From contig NZ_JACHTE010000004.1 in the NCBI RefSeq assembly GCF_014145395.1, forward strand, positions 62,001 to 126,000: DNA of 64,000 nucleotides, given 5' to 3'. Numbering within the stretch: position 1 is the stretch's first letter; every line of letters starts with the position of its first letter. The position numbers were made by a program, and so were the translations under genes. The notes under the pieces are model-generated. The model worked only from the letters and a program-made list of their open reading frames with translations. It searched no databases and had not been told where the DNA came from. Shown one piece after another: positions 46,109-56,256 of the stretch. The stretch comes from Marilutibacter penaei (lineage in GTDB: Bacteria > Pseudomonadota > Gammaproteobacteria > Xanthomonadales > Xanthomonadaceae).

Positions 46109-46861
46109 TCAGATCAGTCCGAAGTGCTTGAGCAGGGTCCGCGCGCTGAGCGCGATGACGACCAGGCCCACGAGCACCAGCATGGGCTTCGGGCGCACCC
46201 GCTTGACCAGCCAGGCGCCCAGCGGAGCCGCGGCGACACCCCCGATGGCCAGGCCCAGGATGACGTCCCAGTGGGACAGGCCCAGCGTCAGCAGGAACAT
46301 CAGCGATGCCGTGAGGGTGACGAAGAATTCGACCGCATTCACCGTGCCCACGGTCAGGCGGAAGCCGTTGCCGCGCGCCAGCAGGTTGCTGGCGACGATC
46401 GGGCCCCAGCCCCCACCGCCCATCGCGTCGACCAGGGCACCGAAGAACCCCAGCGGGGCAGTATGACTGGTTACTTCGCGGGTTGGAAAGGCCCTGAATG
46501 CCTTGATGATGATGATGAGCCCCATCGCCAGCAGATAGCACGCAATCCAAGGTCGCATGGCATCTCCCGGCAGACTCGAGAGCAGCCAGGCACCTATCGC
46601 CGCACCCGCGATGGCGGGTAATAACAGACGCTTGAACAGTTGCTTGTCGATGTTCCCGAACGCATGGTGCGACGTTGCTGACGCCCCGGTGGTGAAGCAC
46701 TCGGCGGCATGCACCGTGGCGCTCGTCACCGCCGGGGGCACCCCCATGCCCAGCAACAGGCTGGACGCCGTCACCCCATATGCCATCCCCAGCGCGCCGT
46801 CGACGAGCTGCGCGGCGAAGCCGATCGCGATGTAGTACAGCAGCTCGGGCGGCAGTTCCAT
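46109..46861 (-). CDS. TauE/SafE family sulfur-anion permease
   Basis: Integral membrane protein of 250 residues with about 7-8 hydrophobic helices and the twin TauE/SafE repeats (GFAAQLVDGALGMAYGVTAS; GFFGALVDAMGGGGWGPI). The frame opens at 46978, but I place the start at ATG 46861 (MELPPELLYYI) because the preceding 39 residues are not hydrophobic and the family starts here; the ribosome binding site is weak. First gene of tauE-cysD-cysNC. No CysPTWA or SulP transporter is in the window, so it may move sulfate or sulfite for this pathway. Confidence 0.88.
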   Translation of the reverse strand: MELPPELLYYIAIGFAAQLVDGALGMAYGVTASSLLLGMGVPPAVTSATVHAAECFTTGASATSHHAFGNIDKQLFKRLLLPAIAGAAIGAWLLSSLPGDAMRPWIACYLLAMGLIIIIKAFRAFPTREVTSHTAPLGFFGALVDAMGGGGWGPIVASNLLARGNGFRLTVGTVNAVEFFVTLTASLMFLLTLGLSHWDVILGLAIGGVAAAPLGAWLVKRVRPKPMLVLVGLVVIALSARTLLKHFGLI

Positions 46862-46957
46862 GGCACTCGCGGCGCTCTCGGAAGGCGGAGGAAGGGGCGT
46901 GATGTTGCGATGCGGCAGTATCCGGACCTCCCCCACCCGCCGGAAGTTCGAGAATGG

Positions 46958-46972
46958 CATAACCGCATAACC
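46958..46972. repeat. Tandem CATAACC repeat in tauE-cysJ intergenic region
   Basis: CATAACC occurs twice (46958-46964 and 46966-46972) one base apart, in the 184-base region between the divergent tauE and cysJ starts. It is AT-richer than its surroundings and is a candidate binding site for CysB, whose gene lies in the cluster. No sequence consensus is confirmed. Confidence 0.35.
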
Positions 46973-47045
46973 AGCCATCCTTTCCGCTTGCGCGGGGGCC
47001 TACCTAGGCTGCAGGCATCGAAGGAACCCGTGCAGGGCCGTTGCC

Positions 47046-48878
47046 ATGTCCGCCACCCCCGCCCCGCTGCCCGCGCCCCTCACCGACGCGCAGGCCGGAC
47101 TGTTGACCCAACTGACCGATGGCCTGGATGGCGCCGGCTTGTGGTGGCTGTCCGGCTACGCCGCTGGCCTGGCCCGCGGGCAGGCCCGCCCGGGCGGCCC
47201 GGCGGCCGCTACAGCGAGCCCCGCGGCGCCTCCCGCCGCCTCGTCCACCCTCACCGTGCTCTACGGGAGCCAGACCGGCAACGCCCGGCGACTGGCCGAG
47301 AAGCTCGCGGCGCAGGCGGAGTCGGCCGGTATCGCGGTCCGCCTGTTGCGTGCCGATGCCTACCCGACCCGCGAGCTCAAGGACGAGAGGCAGCTCTACA
47401 TCGTCATCAGCACCCAGGGCGAAGGCGATCCGCCGGACGACGCCCTGGGCCTGGTCGAGTTCATTCGTGGACGCCGTGCCCCGAAACTCCCCGCGCTGAA
47501 GTTCGCGGTGCTGGGCCTCGGCGATTCCAGCTACCCGCAGTTCTGCGAGATCGGCCGCGTGCTCGACGAACGCCTGGCCGAGCTCGGCGCGACCCGGCTG
47601 TTCGCACGCGGCGACGCCGACCTGGACATCGACACGGTCGCGACGCCCTGGCTGCAGCAGGCCGTCGAGGAAGCACGCGCCCTTGCCGCCCCGGGTGCAC
47701 CGGCCCACAGCGCCACCGTGACGCCGCTGCGGCCCCATCCGGTCGCGCCTGCACATGACCGTGACCGCCCCTTCCACGCCGAGCTCCTGGCCGGCCACGC
47801 GCTGAGCGCATCCAGCGGCCTGCGTTCACCGCAGGGCCGCGATGTCCGCCACTTCGAGATATCGCTGGAAGGCTCCGGGCTGCGCTACGAACCCGGCGAT
47901 GCGCTGGGCCTATGGCCCGAGAATCCACCGCTGCTCGTCGACGAGGTGCTGGCCACGCTGGCGCTCGATGGCGAGGCACCGGTCAGCCTGTCCGGGGAAG
48001 AGCGCCCGCTCCGCGAGTGGCTGTCCACCCGACGCGAACTGACCCGCCTGTCCCGGCCTTTCCTGGCCGCCCATGTCGAACGCGGCGGCGAAGCTTCGCT
48101 GGGCGCCCTGCTGGAGCCGGAACGTCGCGAGGAGCTGGCCCAGCTGTTCGATCGCCTGCAGGTCGTCGACCTCCTCCAGCGGCACCCCACCCGCTGGGAT
48201 GCCGGCTCGCTGGTCGCCGCGCTGCGCCCGATGACCCCGCGCCTGTATTCGATCGCGTCCAGCCAGAAGCAGGTTGGTGATGAAGTCCACCTGACGGTGG
48301 CCCACGTCGAGTACGCGTTCGAGGAACGTACGCGCTGGGGCACGGCCTCCAGTTTCCTTTCGCGAGCCGCCGAGGGCGACCGGCTTCCGGTCTACATCGA
48401 GCCGAACGAACGCTTTCGCCTGCCCGCGGACGCGTCACGCGACATCATCATGGTCGGCCCCGGCACCGGCGTCGCACCGTTCCGCGCCTTCGTGCAGGAG
48501 CGCGCCGAAGTCGGCGCGAGCGGCCGCAACTGGCTCTTCTTCGGAAACCCGCATTTCCGCACCGATTTCCTCTACCAGCTCGAATGGCAGCGCGCGATCC
48601 GGGACGGCCACCTGCACCGCATCGACCTCGCGTTCTCGCGTGACCAGGCGCACAAGGTCTACGTGCAACAGCGTATCCGCGAACAGGGGCGCGCGCTGTA
48701 CGACTGGCTGGAGAACGGTGCGCATTTCTATGTGTGCGGCGCGATCGGCATGGGCAAGGACGTGCACGCGGCCCTGCTGGACGTGGTCGCCGAACACGGT
48801 GGCAGGTCCCGCGAGGATGCCGAGGCCTACCTCGCCCACCTCCAGCAACAGGGCCGCTACGCCCGCGACACCTACTAG
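47046..48878 (+). CDS. cysJ: Sulfite reductase flavoprotein alpha subunit
   Basis: Transfers electrons from NADPH through FAD and FMN to CysI. 610 residues: flavodoxin domain (LTVLYGSQTGNARRLAEKLA; STQGEGDPPDDA; GLGDSSYPQFCEIG), FAD domain (RLYSIASSQKQVGDEVHLTV), NADP domain (MVGPGTGVAPFRAFVQER; FYVCGAIGMGKDVHAAL) and C-terminal GRYARDTY. Soluble, in contrast to the membrane-tethered paralogue at 38.6 kb. It opens cysJIH and is divergent from tauE-cysD-cysNC. Confidence 0.97.
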   Translation: MSATPAPLPAPLTDAQAGLLTQLTDGLDGAGLWWLSGYAAGLARGQARPGGPAAATASPAAPPAASSTLTVLYGSQTGNARRLAEKLAAQAESAGIAVRLLRADAYPTRELKDERQLYIVISTQGEGDPPDDALGLVEFIRGRRAPKLPALKFAVLGLGDSSYPQFCEIGRVLDERLAELGATRLFARGDADLDIDTVATPWLQQAVEEARALAAPGAPAHSATVTPLRPHPVAPAHDRDRPFHAELLAGHALSASSGLRSPQGRDVRHFEISLEGSGLRYEPGDALGLWPENPPLLVDEVLATLALDGEAPVSLSGEERPLREWLSTRRELTRLSRPFLAAHVERGGEASLGALLEPERREELAQLFDRLQVVDLLQRHPTRWDAGSLVAALRPMTPRLYSIASSQKQVGDEVHLTVAHVEYAFEERTRWGTASSFLSRAAEGDRLPVYIEPNERFRLPADASRDIIMVGPGTGVAPFRAFVQERAEVGASGRNWLFFGNPHFRTDFLYQLEWQRAIRDGHLHRIDLAFSRDQAHKVYVQQRIREQGRALYDWLENGAHFYVCGAIGMGKDVHAALLDVVAEHGGRSREDAEAYLAHLQQQGRYARDTY

Positions 48879-48899
48879 GCATCACCAGGAACACCTGCA

Positions 48900-50600
48900 A
48901 TGAGCACGCATTCGGTCGAAGACATCAAGCGCGCCAGCATCGGACTGCGCGGGAGCCTGCTTGAGAGCCTCGCCGACCCGTTGACCGGGTCGCTGCGCGA
49001 GGACGACCAGACCCTGATCAAGTACCACGGCAGCTACCAGCAGGACGACCGGGACGTGCGCGAAGCCCGTCGCGTCGCGAAGCTGGAACCGGCGTACAGC
49101 TTCATGATCCGCACCCGTACGCCGGGTGGCGTGGTCACGCCCGCGCAATGGCTGAAGCTGGACGCGATCGCGACGACCTTCGCCGAACGTGGCCTGCGCA
49201 TCACCACCCGCCAGGCGTTCCAGTTCCACGGGGTGATCAAGACCGAGCTCAAGTCGACGATGCAGGCCATCAACGCCGCGCTGATCGACACGCTGGCCGC
49301 CTGCGGCGACGTCAACCGCAACGTGGCGGTGTCCGCCAACCCCTTGCAGTCGGACGTGCATGCGGAGGTGTACGCACATGCCGCCGCGGTGTCAGAGCAC
49401 CTGCTGCCGAACACCCGTGCGTACTACGAGATCTGGCTGGACGAGGAGCAGGTCGCGGGCGGCCCGCAGGTCGACGAACCGGTCTATGGCGAGACCTATC
49501 TGCCGCGCAAGTTCAAGATCGGCTTCGCCATCCCCCCGTTCAATGATGTCGATGTGTTCGCGCAGGACCTGGGCTTCATTGCCATCGTCGAGGCAGGCAG
49601 AGTCATCGGCTACAACGTCGCCGTCGGCGGCGGCATGGGTGCGACCCATGGCGATGCAGAGACCTATCCTCGGCTGGCCAACGTGATCGGGTTCGTCCCG
49701 GTCGATGCACTCAAGGCCGTCGCGACCGCGGTCGTCACCGTGCAGCGGGACTGGGGCAATCGTACCGTGCGCAAGCGTGCGCGCCTGAAGTACACCATCG
49801 ACGACCATGGCCTCGACAACTTCAAGGCGGAAGTGGAGAAGCGCGCCGGCATCACCCTGGAGCCGGACCGTCCCTGGGCGTTCGAGCACAACAACGACCG
49901 GTTCGGCTGGGTGGAAGGCGAGGACGGGCGCTGGCACCTGACCCTCGCGCTGCCTGCCGGCCGCATCGTCGACGACACCCAGGTGCGCCACCTGTCGGGC
50001 CTGCGCGAGATCGCCCGGGTGCTCGATGCGGCCAACGAGGGCGCGGAGTTCCGCATGACCGCCAACCAGAACCTCGTCATCGCAGGCATTCCCGCCGCGC
50101 GCCGCGATGCCGTCGACGCGCTGGTCGCGGTGTACGCGCTGGACGCCCACCGAAGCGCCACGCCGCTCCAGCGCGATGCCATCGCCTGCGTGGCACTTCC
50201 TACCTGCGGCCTCGCCATGGCCGAGGCCGAACGCTACCTGCCTGAACTCACCGGGCACATCGACGCATTGATGGCGCGACACGGCCTGGCCGATGCCCCG
50301 ATCAACCTGCGCGTCAGCGGCTGCCCGAACGGCTGCTCCCGCCCCTACCTGGGCGAGATCGCGCTGGTCGGCAAGGCGCCCGGTCGCTACAACCTGATGC
50401 TCGGCGCGGATCACCGTGGCCAGCGCATCAATACCCTGCACCGCGAGAACATCGACGAAACGGCGATCCTCGCGGAACTCGATTCGCTGCTGGCGCGCTA
50501 CGCCAAGGAACGCGGCACCGACGAAGGCTTCGGTGATTTCCTCGTGCGCAACGCGGTGGTGGCCTACGACCATCCCTCGCACTACGAGGTGACCGCATGA
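48900..50600 (+). CDS. cysI: Sulfite reductase haemoprotein beta subunit
   Basis: Reduces sulfite to sulfide with six electrons at a sirohaem coupled to a [4Fe-4S] cluster. The 566 residues contain both ferredoxin-like repeats, and the cluster cysteines are in [17 protein letters not shown] and [17 protein letters not shown]. The sirohaem is made by CysG encoded 2 kb downstream. The stop overlaps the cysH start by 4 bases. Confidence 0.97.
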   Translation: MSTHSVEDIKRASIGLRGSLLESLADPLTGSLREDDQTLIKYHGSYQQDDRDVREARRVAKLEPAYSFMIRTRTPGGVVTPAQWLKLDAIATTFAERGLRITTRQAFQFHGVIKTELKSTMQAINAALIDTLAACGDVNRNVAVSANPLQSDVHAEVYAHAAAVSEHLLPNTRAYYEIWLDEEQVAGGPQVDEPVYGETYLPRKFKIGFAIPPFNDVDVFAQDLGFIAIVEAGRVIGYNVAVGGGMGATHGDAETYPRLANVIGFVPVDALKAVATAVVTVQRDWGNRTVRKRARLKYTIDDHGLDNFKAEVEKRAGITLEPDRPWAFEHNNDRFGWVEGEDGRWHLTLALPAGRIVDDTQVRHLSGLREIARVLDAANEGAEFRMTANQNLVIAGIPAARRDAVDALVAVYALDAHRSATPLQRDAIACVALPTCGLAMAEAERYLPELTGHIDALMARHGLADAPINLRVSGCPNGCSRPYLGEIALVGKAPGRYNLMLGADHRGQRINTLHRENIDETAILAELDSLLARYAKERGTDEGFGDFLVRNAVVAYDHPSHYEVTA

Positions 50601-51346
50601 GCCCCCCCGATCCCGTCACCGCCGCCGAATCGCCCCGCGCGCTGTCCGAGCTGAACCACTGGCTGGGTCGCCTCGATGCCGCCGACCGGATGGCCTGGGC
50701 GCTGGAAAACACGGCCGGCAGCCATGCCCTCTCCTCGAGCTTCGGCGCACAGGCCGCCGTGTCCCTGCACATGGCCACGCGCGTGTCCCCCGACATCCCG
50801 GTCATCCTCGTCGACACCGGCTATCTCTTCCCCGAGACGCATGTGTTCATCGGCGAACTTCGCGAACGCCTGGCGCTGAACCTCAAGGTGTTCCATCCAG
50901 ACCCCGCGCACGCCTGGACCGAGTCGCGCGTGCGTCGCCTGGAGTCCCTCGGCATGGAAGCCATCGACGACTACAACCGCGTGCACAAGGTCGAACCGAT
51001 GCAACGCGCGCTGGCCGCGCTCGGCGTGCGGACCTGGATCGCCGGCCTGCGCCGCGACCAGTCACGGAGCCGCGCGGCGATCGACTTCCTCGAACTGAAG
51101 GACGGCCGCTGGAAACTGCACCCACTGGCGGACTGGAGCGATCGCGATGTCTGGGACTACCTCAACCGCCACGACCTCCCCTACCACCCGCTCTGGCACG
51201 AGGGGTATGTATCGATCGGCGACACCCACAGCACGCGGCCCCTGGAGGCCGGGATGGCGGCAGAAGACACCCGGTTCTTCGGCATGAAGCGTGAGTGCGG
51301 CCTGCACTTCGACGCCGCGCCGGGCCGCGTGACCGAAGCCGCCTGA
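50597..51346 (+). CDS. cysH: Phosphoadenylyl-sulfate reductase
   Basis: Thioredoxin-dependent reduction of PAPS to sulfite. 249 residues with the PP-loop-type [39 protein letters not shown], and the C-terminal catalytic cysteine in KRECGLHF. It lacks the extra cysteine pairs of the APS-using, Fe-S-bearing form, so PAPS is the substrate, consistent with the CysC domain upstream. Last gene of cysJIH, convergent with cysB. Confidence 0.96.
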   Translation: MSPPDPVTAAESPRALSELNHWLGRLDAADRMAWALENTAGSHALSSSFGAQAAVSLHMATRVSPDIPVILVDTGYLFPETHVFIGELRERLALNLKVFHPDPAHAWTESRVRRLESLGMEAIDDYNRVHKVEPMQRALAALGVRTWIAGLRRDQSRSRAAIDFLELKDGRWKLHPLADWSDRDVWDYLNRHDLPYHPLWHEGYVSIGDTHSTRPLEAGMAAEDTRFFGMKRECGLHFDAAPGRVTEAA

Positions 51347-51415
51347 GGCTTCCCGGCCGCTATCGGCGTCAGCGACCGCAGGTTCCGGCCTGCCAGGCGG
51401 TACGGCCCCGGGCCT

Positions 51416-52402
51416 TCATTGCGTCACCGACTGGCTGAGCTCCACCCAGCTCGGCGGTGCCGGCCAGTTGGCCTCGGCGTTGCCGTCCAGCACGCGACGC
51501 AGGTCGTGACGATCCAGTTGTGGCGCGATCGCGTGGATGAGTTCAAGGGCATAGTCGCGCGTGACCCGCGAACGCGGGAGTACCGCCCACGCCGTGCATT
51601 CCGGGATCGCCGCGGGGGCCGGAAGCGCAACGAGATCACCGTCGTCGGCGCCGGCCAGTGCCATCTCCGCCAGCAGGCCAACCCCCATCCCGGCGCGCAC
51701 GTAGGTCTTGATGAGGTCGGCGTCGCGCGCGGTCATGGCGAGCTGGGGCTCGACGCCCTCGCTTGCGAACGCGCGACGCAACGATGACTCAGGCCGGATC
51801 GAGGATTCGTAGCTGACCAGGGGGTGGCGCGACAGCTCCACCAGGCCCGGCGCGCGGGAGAGCCGGGCCAGCGCATGCGACTTCGGTACGAGCACCATCC
51901 GCTGCCACCGGAACAGCGGGATCGCGATGCCGGCGTCGGGCACCTGCCCGGCGGTGCTCAGCACGGCGAGATCGGCACTGCCATGCGCGAGTTGCTCCAG
52001 CACCTCTCCGTCGGCGACCGGTTCGAGGTGCACGCTGATGCGTGGATACTCGCGCTTGACCGCCGCGATCGCCGCAGGCAGCACATGGCGTGCCTGCGTA
52101 TGGGTCGTGGCCAGCACCAGACGGCCCACGTGCTCGCCACGCTCGTTCGCCGCATAGGCCCGGATGTTGGCGGCCTCCTCGAGGATCCTGCGGGCATGCT
52201 GGAGGACCTTCTGGCCGCCCGGTGCGATCGACTCCAGGCTCCGGCCGCGGCGCACGAACAGCTGGAAGCCCAGCTCTTCCTCGAGCTGCTTGAGCTGCTT
52301 GGACAGGCCGGGCTGGGTTGCGTGCACGCGCTCGGCGGCCAGCGTGATGTTCAGGCCCGAGTCGGCGATGGCGACGAGATAACGGAGTTGGGTCAGGGTC
52401 AT
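51416..52402 (-). CDS. cysB: LysR-type regulator of the cysteine regulon
   Basis: Transcription activator of 328 residues. The N-terminal winged helix is MTLTQLRYLVAIADSGLNITLAAERVHATQPGLSKQ with the helix-turn-helix of LysR proteins, followed by a periplasmic-binding-protein-like effector domain (LATTHTQARHVLP; SADLAVLSTAG). The sequence and the setting among cys genes identify it as CysB/Cbl type. The frame opens at 52600, but the family start is ATG 52402. It is expected to sense O-acetylserine or N-acetylserine and activate the surrounding operons. Confidence 0.94.
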   Translation of the reverse strand: MTLTQLRYLVAIADSGLNITLAAERVHATQPGLSKQLKQLEEELGFQLFVRRGRSLESIAPGGQKVLQHARRILEEAANIRAYAANERGEHVGRLVLATTHTQARHVLPAAIAAVKREYPRISVHLEPVADGEVLEQLAHGSADLAVLSTAGQVPDAGIAIPLFRWQRMVLVPKSHALARLSRAPGLVELSRHPLVSYESSIRPESSLRRAFASEGVEPQLAMTARDADLIKTYVRAGMGVGLLAEMALAGADDGDLVALPAPAAIPECTAWAVLPRSRVTRDYALELIHAIAPQLDRHDLRRVLDGNAEANWPAPPSWVELSQSVTQ

Positions 52403-52511
52403 CGGTCTACGAAGTCCGGGCCGGGCGGCAGGTCGGCTACCGCCCCGGGACGATCGCGACCGCCCCGGGAAAACTAGCCCATGCCTTCCACCCCGTCCAG
52501 CGCACGGGCGC

Positions 52512-52532
52512 GCCCACTTATGACCCGTGGGC
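52512..52532. promoter_or_regulatory. Inverted repeat in cysB-cysG intergenic region
   Basis: GCCCAC (52512-52517) and GTGGGC (52527-52532) flank a 9-base spacer containing TTATG, about 90 bases before cysG. The TTATG core also occurs, on the opposite strand, in the tandem repeat before cysJ, making it a candidate CysB site. Confidence 0.3.
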
Positions 52533-52620
52533 ATGATCAGCGCGCGATTGCTCATTTCCTCGCGGGCGCGGCAGCCCCTAGCGTGGCAATCCCGACACAC
52601 GTCCGATGCATCGCACCGTC

Positions 52621-54048
52621 ATGCCTGCCCCGCTGTTCCCGCTGTTCACCGATCTCGACGGCCGGCGCGTGCTGGTGGTGGGGGGGGGCCTGGTCGCGCG
52701 TCGGAAGATCGACGCATTGCTGGAGGCCGGCGCGCGGGTGGCGGTCGGCGCCCCGGCGCTGGAGCCCGCGGTCGCGGATCTCGTCGCCACCGGCCAGGTC
52801 GAACACCTGCATGGGCGCTTCGATCCGAACTGGCTCAACGAGGCCTGGCTGGTCATCGCCGCCACCGACAGCCGCACGGTCAATCGGGCGGTGGCGGTGG
52901 CAGCGGAAGCACGCCGTGTCTGGGCGAACGTCGTCGACGACGCCGAGCTGTCCAGCGTCCAGGTACCGTCACGCGTCCAGCGCGGCGACCTACAGGTCGC
53001 AATCTCAAGCGCAGGTGCCGCGCCCATGCTGGCGCGGCACCTGCGCGAACAGCTGGAAATCCAGCTTGATGAGTCGATGGGTGCCCTGGCCACGCTGCTG
53101 GGACGCGAGCGCCAGCGCATCCGCCGCCACTTTCCAGACATCGCGGCCCGACGAGCCTTCTTCGATCGCCTCCTCGCCGGTCCGGTACCGGCCCTGCTCC
53201 GCCGGGGCGACGCGGAGGGTGCCCGCCGCGCGTTCGAATCGGAACTGCAGGATTCACCCGCCGCCGCGCCGGGTCGGGTCCTGCTCGTGGGCGCGGGCCC
53301 CGGCGATGCCGGCCTGCTGACCCTGCGCGGCCTGCGTGCCCTGAACCAGGCCGACGTGATCCTGTACGACCGCCTGGTCAGCGAGGAGGTCCTGGCGCTG
53401 TCCCGCCGCGACGCGGAACGCATCGAGGTCGGCAAGCAGGTGGGCGGGGACCACGATGCCACCCAGGACCGCATCCATGCGCTGATGGTCGAACACGCCC
53501 GCGCCGGCCGCTGCGTGGTGCGCCTGAAAGGCGGCGATCCCTTTGTCTTCGGCCGCGGGGGCGAAGAGCTCGAAGTCCTCAAGGCGCACGGGCTCGACTT
53601 CGAGGTCATCCCCGGCATTACCGCTGCCGTTGCCTGCGCGGCCTATGCCGGCGTTCCCCTGACCCATCGCGAACATGCGCAGTCCGTGAGGTTCCTGACC
53701 GCGCTGGGCCGCGAAGGCCACGATCCCATCGACTGGCCTGCGCTCGCCCAGGAGCACCAGACGCTGGCCTTCTACATGGGGGTGGGCCACCTGGCCCGCC
53801 TCCGCGACCGGCTGGTCGAACACGGGCGTGATCCCGCGACCCCCTTCGTGCTGGTGGAGAATGGCACGCGTACCGGCCAGCGCGTGGTGGCCGGCACGCT
53901 TGCTGACCTGCCCGAAACGGCGGCTGCGTTCGAGGTCAAGGCACCCGCGCTGCTGATCCTCGGCGAAGTGGCCGGCCTGGCGGGCACGCTCCACTGGTTC
54001 GGCGCCCCGCCCCTGCGCCACGATGCAGCACTCGCCCGCGCTGCGTGA
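52621..54048 (+). CDS. cysG: Sirohaem synthase (trifunctional)
   Basis: Makes sirohaem from uroporphyrinogen III for CysI. The N-terminal half is precorrin-2 dehydrogenase/ferrochelatase ([28 protein letters not shown]-like region [11 protein letters not shown]). The C-terminal half is the SUMT methyltransferase ([55 protein letters not shown]). 475 residues from ATG 52621; 52606 is an alternative start. The first glycine-rich motif is encoded by a run of nine G (52680-52688), a possible slippage site. It is divergent from cysB and 40 bases before cysK. Confidence 0.95.
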   Translation: MPAPLFPLFTDLDGRRVLVVGGGLVARRKIDALLEAGARVAVGAPALEPAVADLVATGQVEHLHGRFDPNWLNEAWLVIAATDSRTVNRAVAVAAEARRVWANVVDDAELSSVQVPSRVQRGDLQVAISSAGAAPMLARHLREQLEIQLDESMGALATLLGRERQRIRRHFPDIAARRAFFDRLLAGPVPALLRRGDAEGARRAFESELQDSPAAAPGRVLLVGAGPGDAGLLTLRGLRALNQADVILYDRLVSEEVLALSRRDAERIEVGKQVGGDHDATQDRIHALMVEHARAGRCVVRLKGGDPFVFGRGGEELEVLKAHGLDFEVIPGITAAVACAAYAGVPLTHREHAQSVRFLTALGREGHDPIDWPALAQEHQTLAFYMGVGHLARLRDRLVEHGRDPATPFVLVENGTRTGQRVVAGTLADLPETAAAFEVKAPALLILGEVAGLAGTLHWFGAPPLRHDAALARAA

Positions 54049-54088
54049 GCCGCCGACCGACATCCCTTTTAGTTCACCGGAGTACCCC

Positions 54089-55048
54089 ATGGCCCTGTAC
54101 GACAGCATCCTCGACACCGTCGGCAGCACGCCGATCGTCAAACTGCACCGCATCGCGCCGGAGCAGGTCACCCTGTACGCCAAGGTCGAATCCTTCAATC
54201 CAGGAGGCTCGGTCAAGGACCGGCTGGCGTTGGCCATCATCCTCGATGCCGAACAGAACGGCCTGCTGAAGCCCGGCCAGACGGTCGTCGAGGCCACCAG
54301 CGGCAATACCGGGATCGCGCTGGCCATGGTCTGTGCGGCCCGCGGCTACCCGTTCGTCGCGGTGATGACGGAAACGTTCTCCGTCGAGCGCCGCAAGCTG
54401 ATGCGCGCCTATGGCGCCCGGGTCCTCCTGACCCCGGCCGCGGAGCGCGGTTCCGGCATGGTGCGCAAGGCCGCGGAGCTGGCGGAAAAGCACGGCTGGT
54501 TCCTCGCCCGCCAGTTCGAGAACGAGGCCAACCCCGCCTACCACCGCAACACCACCGGCCCGGAAATCCTGCGCGACTTCGCCGGCAAGCGACTCGACTA
54601 CTTCGTCAGTGGCTGGGGTACGGGCGGCACCATCACCGGCGCCGGCGAAGTGCTGAAGCTCGCCCGGCCGGGGCTGAAGGTCGTCGCGAGCGAGCCGGCA
54701 GGCGCTGCTCTGCTGTCCGGCAAGGAGTGGCAGCCGCACAAGATCCAGGGCTGGACGCCGGACTTCCTTCCGGGCGTGCTGAGCCGGACCATCGCCGATG
54801 ACATCCGTCCCATCGAGGATGTGGTCGCCCGCGACACCGCGCGCCGGCTGGCTGCCGAAGAAGGCCTGTTCGTGGGCCTCTCCGCAGGTGCCACCGTGGC
54901 CGCCGCCCTGCAGGTCGCCGAGCAGGCGCCGGCGGGGTCCGTGCTCCTCGCGATGCTGCCCGACACCGGCGAACGTTATCTGTCCACCTTCCTGTTCGAG
55001 GACGTCGCCGAAGGATCGGACGACGACTGGCTGGCCTCGCTCGGCTAG
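54089..55048 (+). CDS. cysK: Cysteine synthase A
   Basis: PLP-dependent O-acetylserine sulfhydrylase, the last step of cysteine synthesis. 319 residues: PLP lysine in NPGGSVKDRLAL, asparagine loop EATSGNTGIALAM, the PLP phosphate loop GTGGTITGAGE, and GLSAGATVAAAL. The family start is ATG 54089 (MALYDSILDTVG), preceded by CCGGAG, although the frame opens at 54023. Terminator at 55097-55125. Confidence 0.97.
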   Translation: MALYDSILDTVGSTPIVKLHRIAPEQVTLYAKVESFNPGGSVKDRLALAIILDAEQNGLLKPGQTVVEATSGNTGIALAMVCAARGYPFVAVMTETFSVERRKLMRAYGARVLLTPAAERGSGMVRKAAELAEKHGWFLARQFENEANPAYHRNTTGPEILRDFAGKRLDYFVSGWGTGGTITGAGEVLKLARPGLKVVASEPAGAALLSGKEWQPHKIQGWTPDFLPGVLSRTIADDIRPIEDVVARDTARRLAAEEGLFVGLSAGATVAAALQVAEQAPAGSVLLAMLPDTGERYLSTFLFEDVAEGSDDDWLASLG

Positions 55049-55096
55049 GCCCTGCTCGACGGGGAAAGCCCTCACCCCATGGAGGCTTGAGTTGAT

Positions 55097-55125
55097 GGCG
55101 GCAACCCATGTTGCCGCCTTTTTTT
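55097..55125 (+). terminator. Intrinsic terminator of cysG-cysK
   Basis: GGCGGCAAC (55097-55105) and GTTGCCGCC (55110-55118) make a perfect 9-bp stem with loop CCAT, followed directly by seven T (55119-55125). It lies 48 bases after the cysK stop and is a textbook Rho-independent terminator. Confidence 0.95.
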
Positions 55126-55245
55126 CGTTGCACGCCGGCAGTCCCCGCCCCGCCACCGCGACCGCAGGTGCCTGGCCGCATCCCCTGCTGAAGGCCCGCC
55201 TGCGCTGTGCGATCCTGTCGCACCGGAACACCGCCATCGCCCCGC

Positions 55246-56256
55246 ATGTCCCTTCCCCCCGACGCCCGCCCGGACACCCGCCTTGCCTGGCTGCATGCGG
55301 TCAGTGGCGATCCGGGTCTTGGCCTGGAACGGGCTTCGCACGATGCCGGGCACCGCAGCTACTGGCGCACCGTCGGCACGACGCCCAGCCGCATCGTCAT
55401 GGATTCACCGCCCGGGCTCGAGGACGTGCGCCCCTGGCTGGCCATGCACGCCCTCCTGGACAGCGGCGGGGTGCGGGTACCCCGGCTCCTGGCGCAGGAC
55501 GTGGCTGCCGGCTTCCTGCTGCTGGAAGACCTGGGGCCCGCCACGCTCGCCCAGCAGATCGACGCACGGAATGCCGATGCGCTCATCGACGCCGCCGTGG
55601 ACCAGTTGTTGCGCCTGCAACGCATCCCGCCCCCACCCACGCTCGCCGTGTTCGGGGCGTCCTTGTTGAAGCGTGATGCCGACCTGTTCGACGCCTGGTT
55701 CCTGCGCCACCACCTCGGTCTCGAGCTCGACCCCGCCGACACCATCCGCCTGGCCCGGGTGCAACAGCGCCTGTCGGACAACGCACTTGCGCAGTCGCGG
55801 GTGCTGACCCATCGCGACTACATGCTGCGCAACCTGATGCCCGCCGACGCCGGCCCGGCGGTACTCGACTTCCAGGACTGCGTGGCCGGGCCGGTCGCCT
55901 ACGATCCGGTCAGCCTGTTCAAGGATGCGTTCCTGAGCTGGCCCCTGGCACAGGTCGATGGGTGGCTTGCCCATTACCACGCGCGCGCGCGCGACGCCGG
56001 CATCCCCGTGCCTCCCTTCGAGACCTTCCTCCGCGATGCCGACTGGCTCGGCGTGCAGCGGCACCTCAAGGTGCTGGGCATTTTCGCCCGGCTCCACCAC
56101 CGCGACGGCAAATCACGCTACCTGGCCGACGCCCCACGCTTCTTCGTCTATCTCGAAGAGGTGCTTCCCCGACACGCGGCACTGCGTCCGCTCACCGAAC
56201 TGCTGGAGCGCACCATCAGGCCCGCGTTCGAACACAGGACGGGAGCTGGATCGTGA
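55246..56256 (+). CDS. amgK: Cell-wall sugar kinase AmgK
   Basis: Anomeric kinase for N-acetylmuramic acid and N-acetylglucosamine in peptidoglycan recycling, of the aminoglycoside-phosphotransferase fold (336 residues). Catalytic loop VLTHRDYMLRNLM and metal-binding VLDFQDCVAGPVAYD are clear. The immediate coupling to murU by a GTGA overlap is the signature AmgK-MurU pair that makes UDP-MurNAc directly and bypasses the fosfomycin-sensitive step. The start is ATG 55246; the frame opens at 55207. Confidence 0.93.
   Translation: MSLPPDARPDTRLAWLHAVSGDPGLGLERASHDAGHRSYWRTVGTTPSRIVMDSPPGLEDVRPWLAMHALLDSGGVRVPRLLAQDVAAGFLLLEDLGPATLAQQIDARNADALIDAAVDQLLRLQRIPPPPTLAVFGASLLKRDADLFDAWFLRHHLGLELDPADTIRLARVQQRLSDNALAQSRVLTHRDYMLRNLMPADAGPAVLDFQDCVAGPVAYDPVSLFKDAFLSWPLAQVDGWLAHYHARARDAGIPVPPFETFLRDADWLGVQRHLKVLGIFARLHHRDGKSRYLADAPRFFVYLEEVLPRHAALRPLTELLERTIRPAFEHRTGAGS

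Noticed and set aside
51347-51415. Terminator between cysH and cysB
   Set aside because: GC-rich, but no stem of good length or U run could be found by eye.
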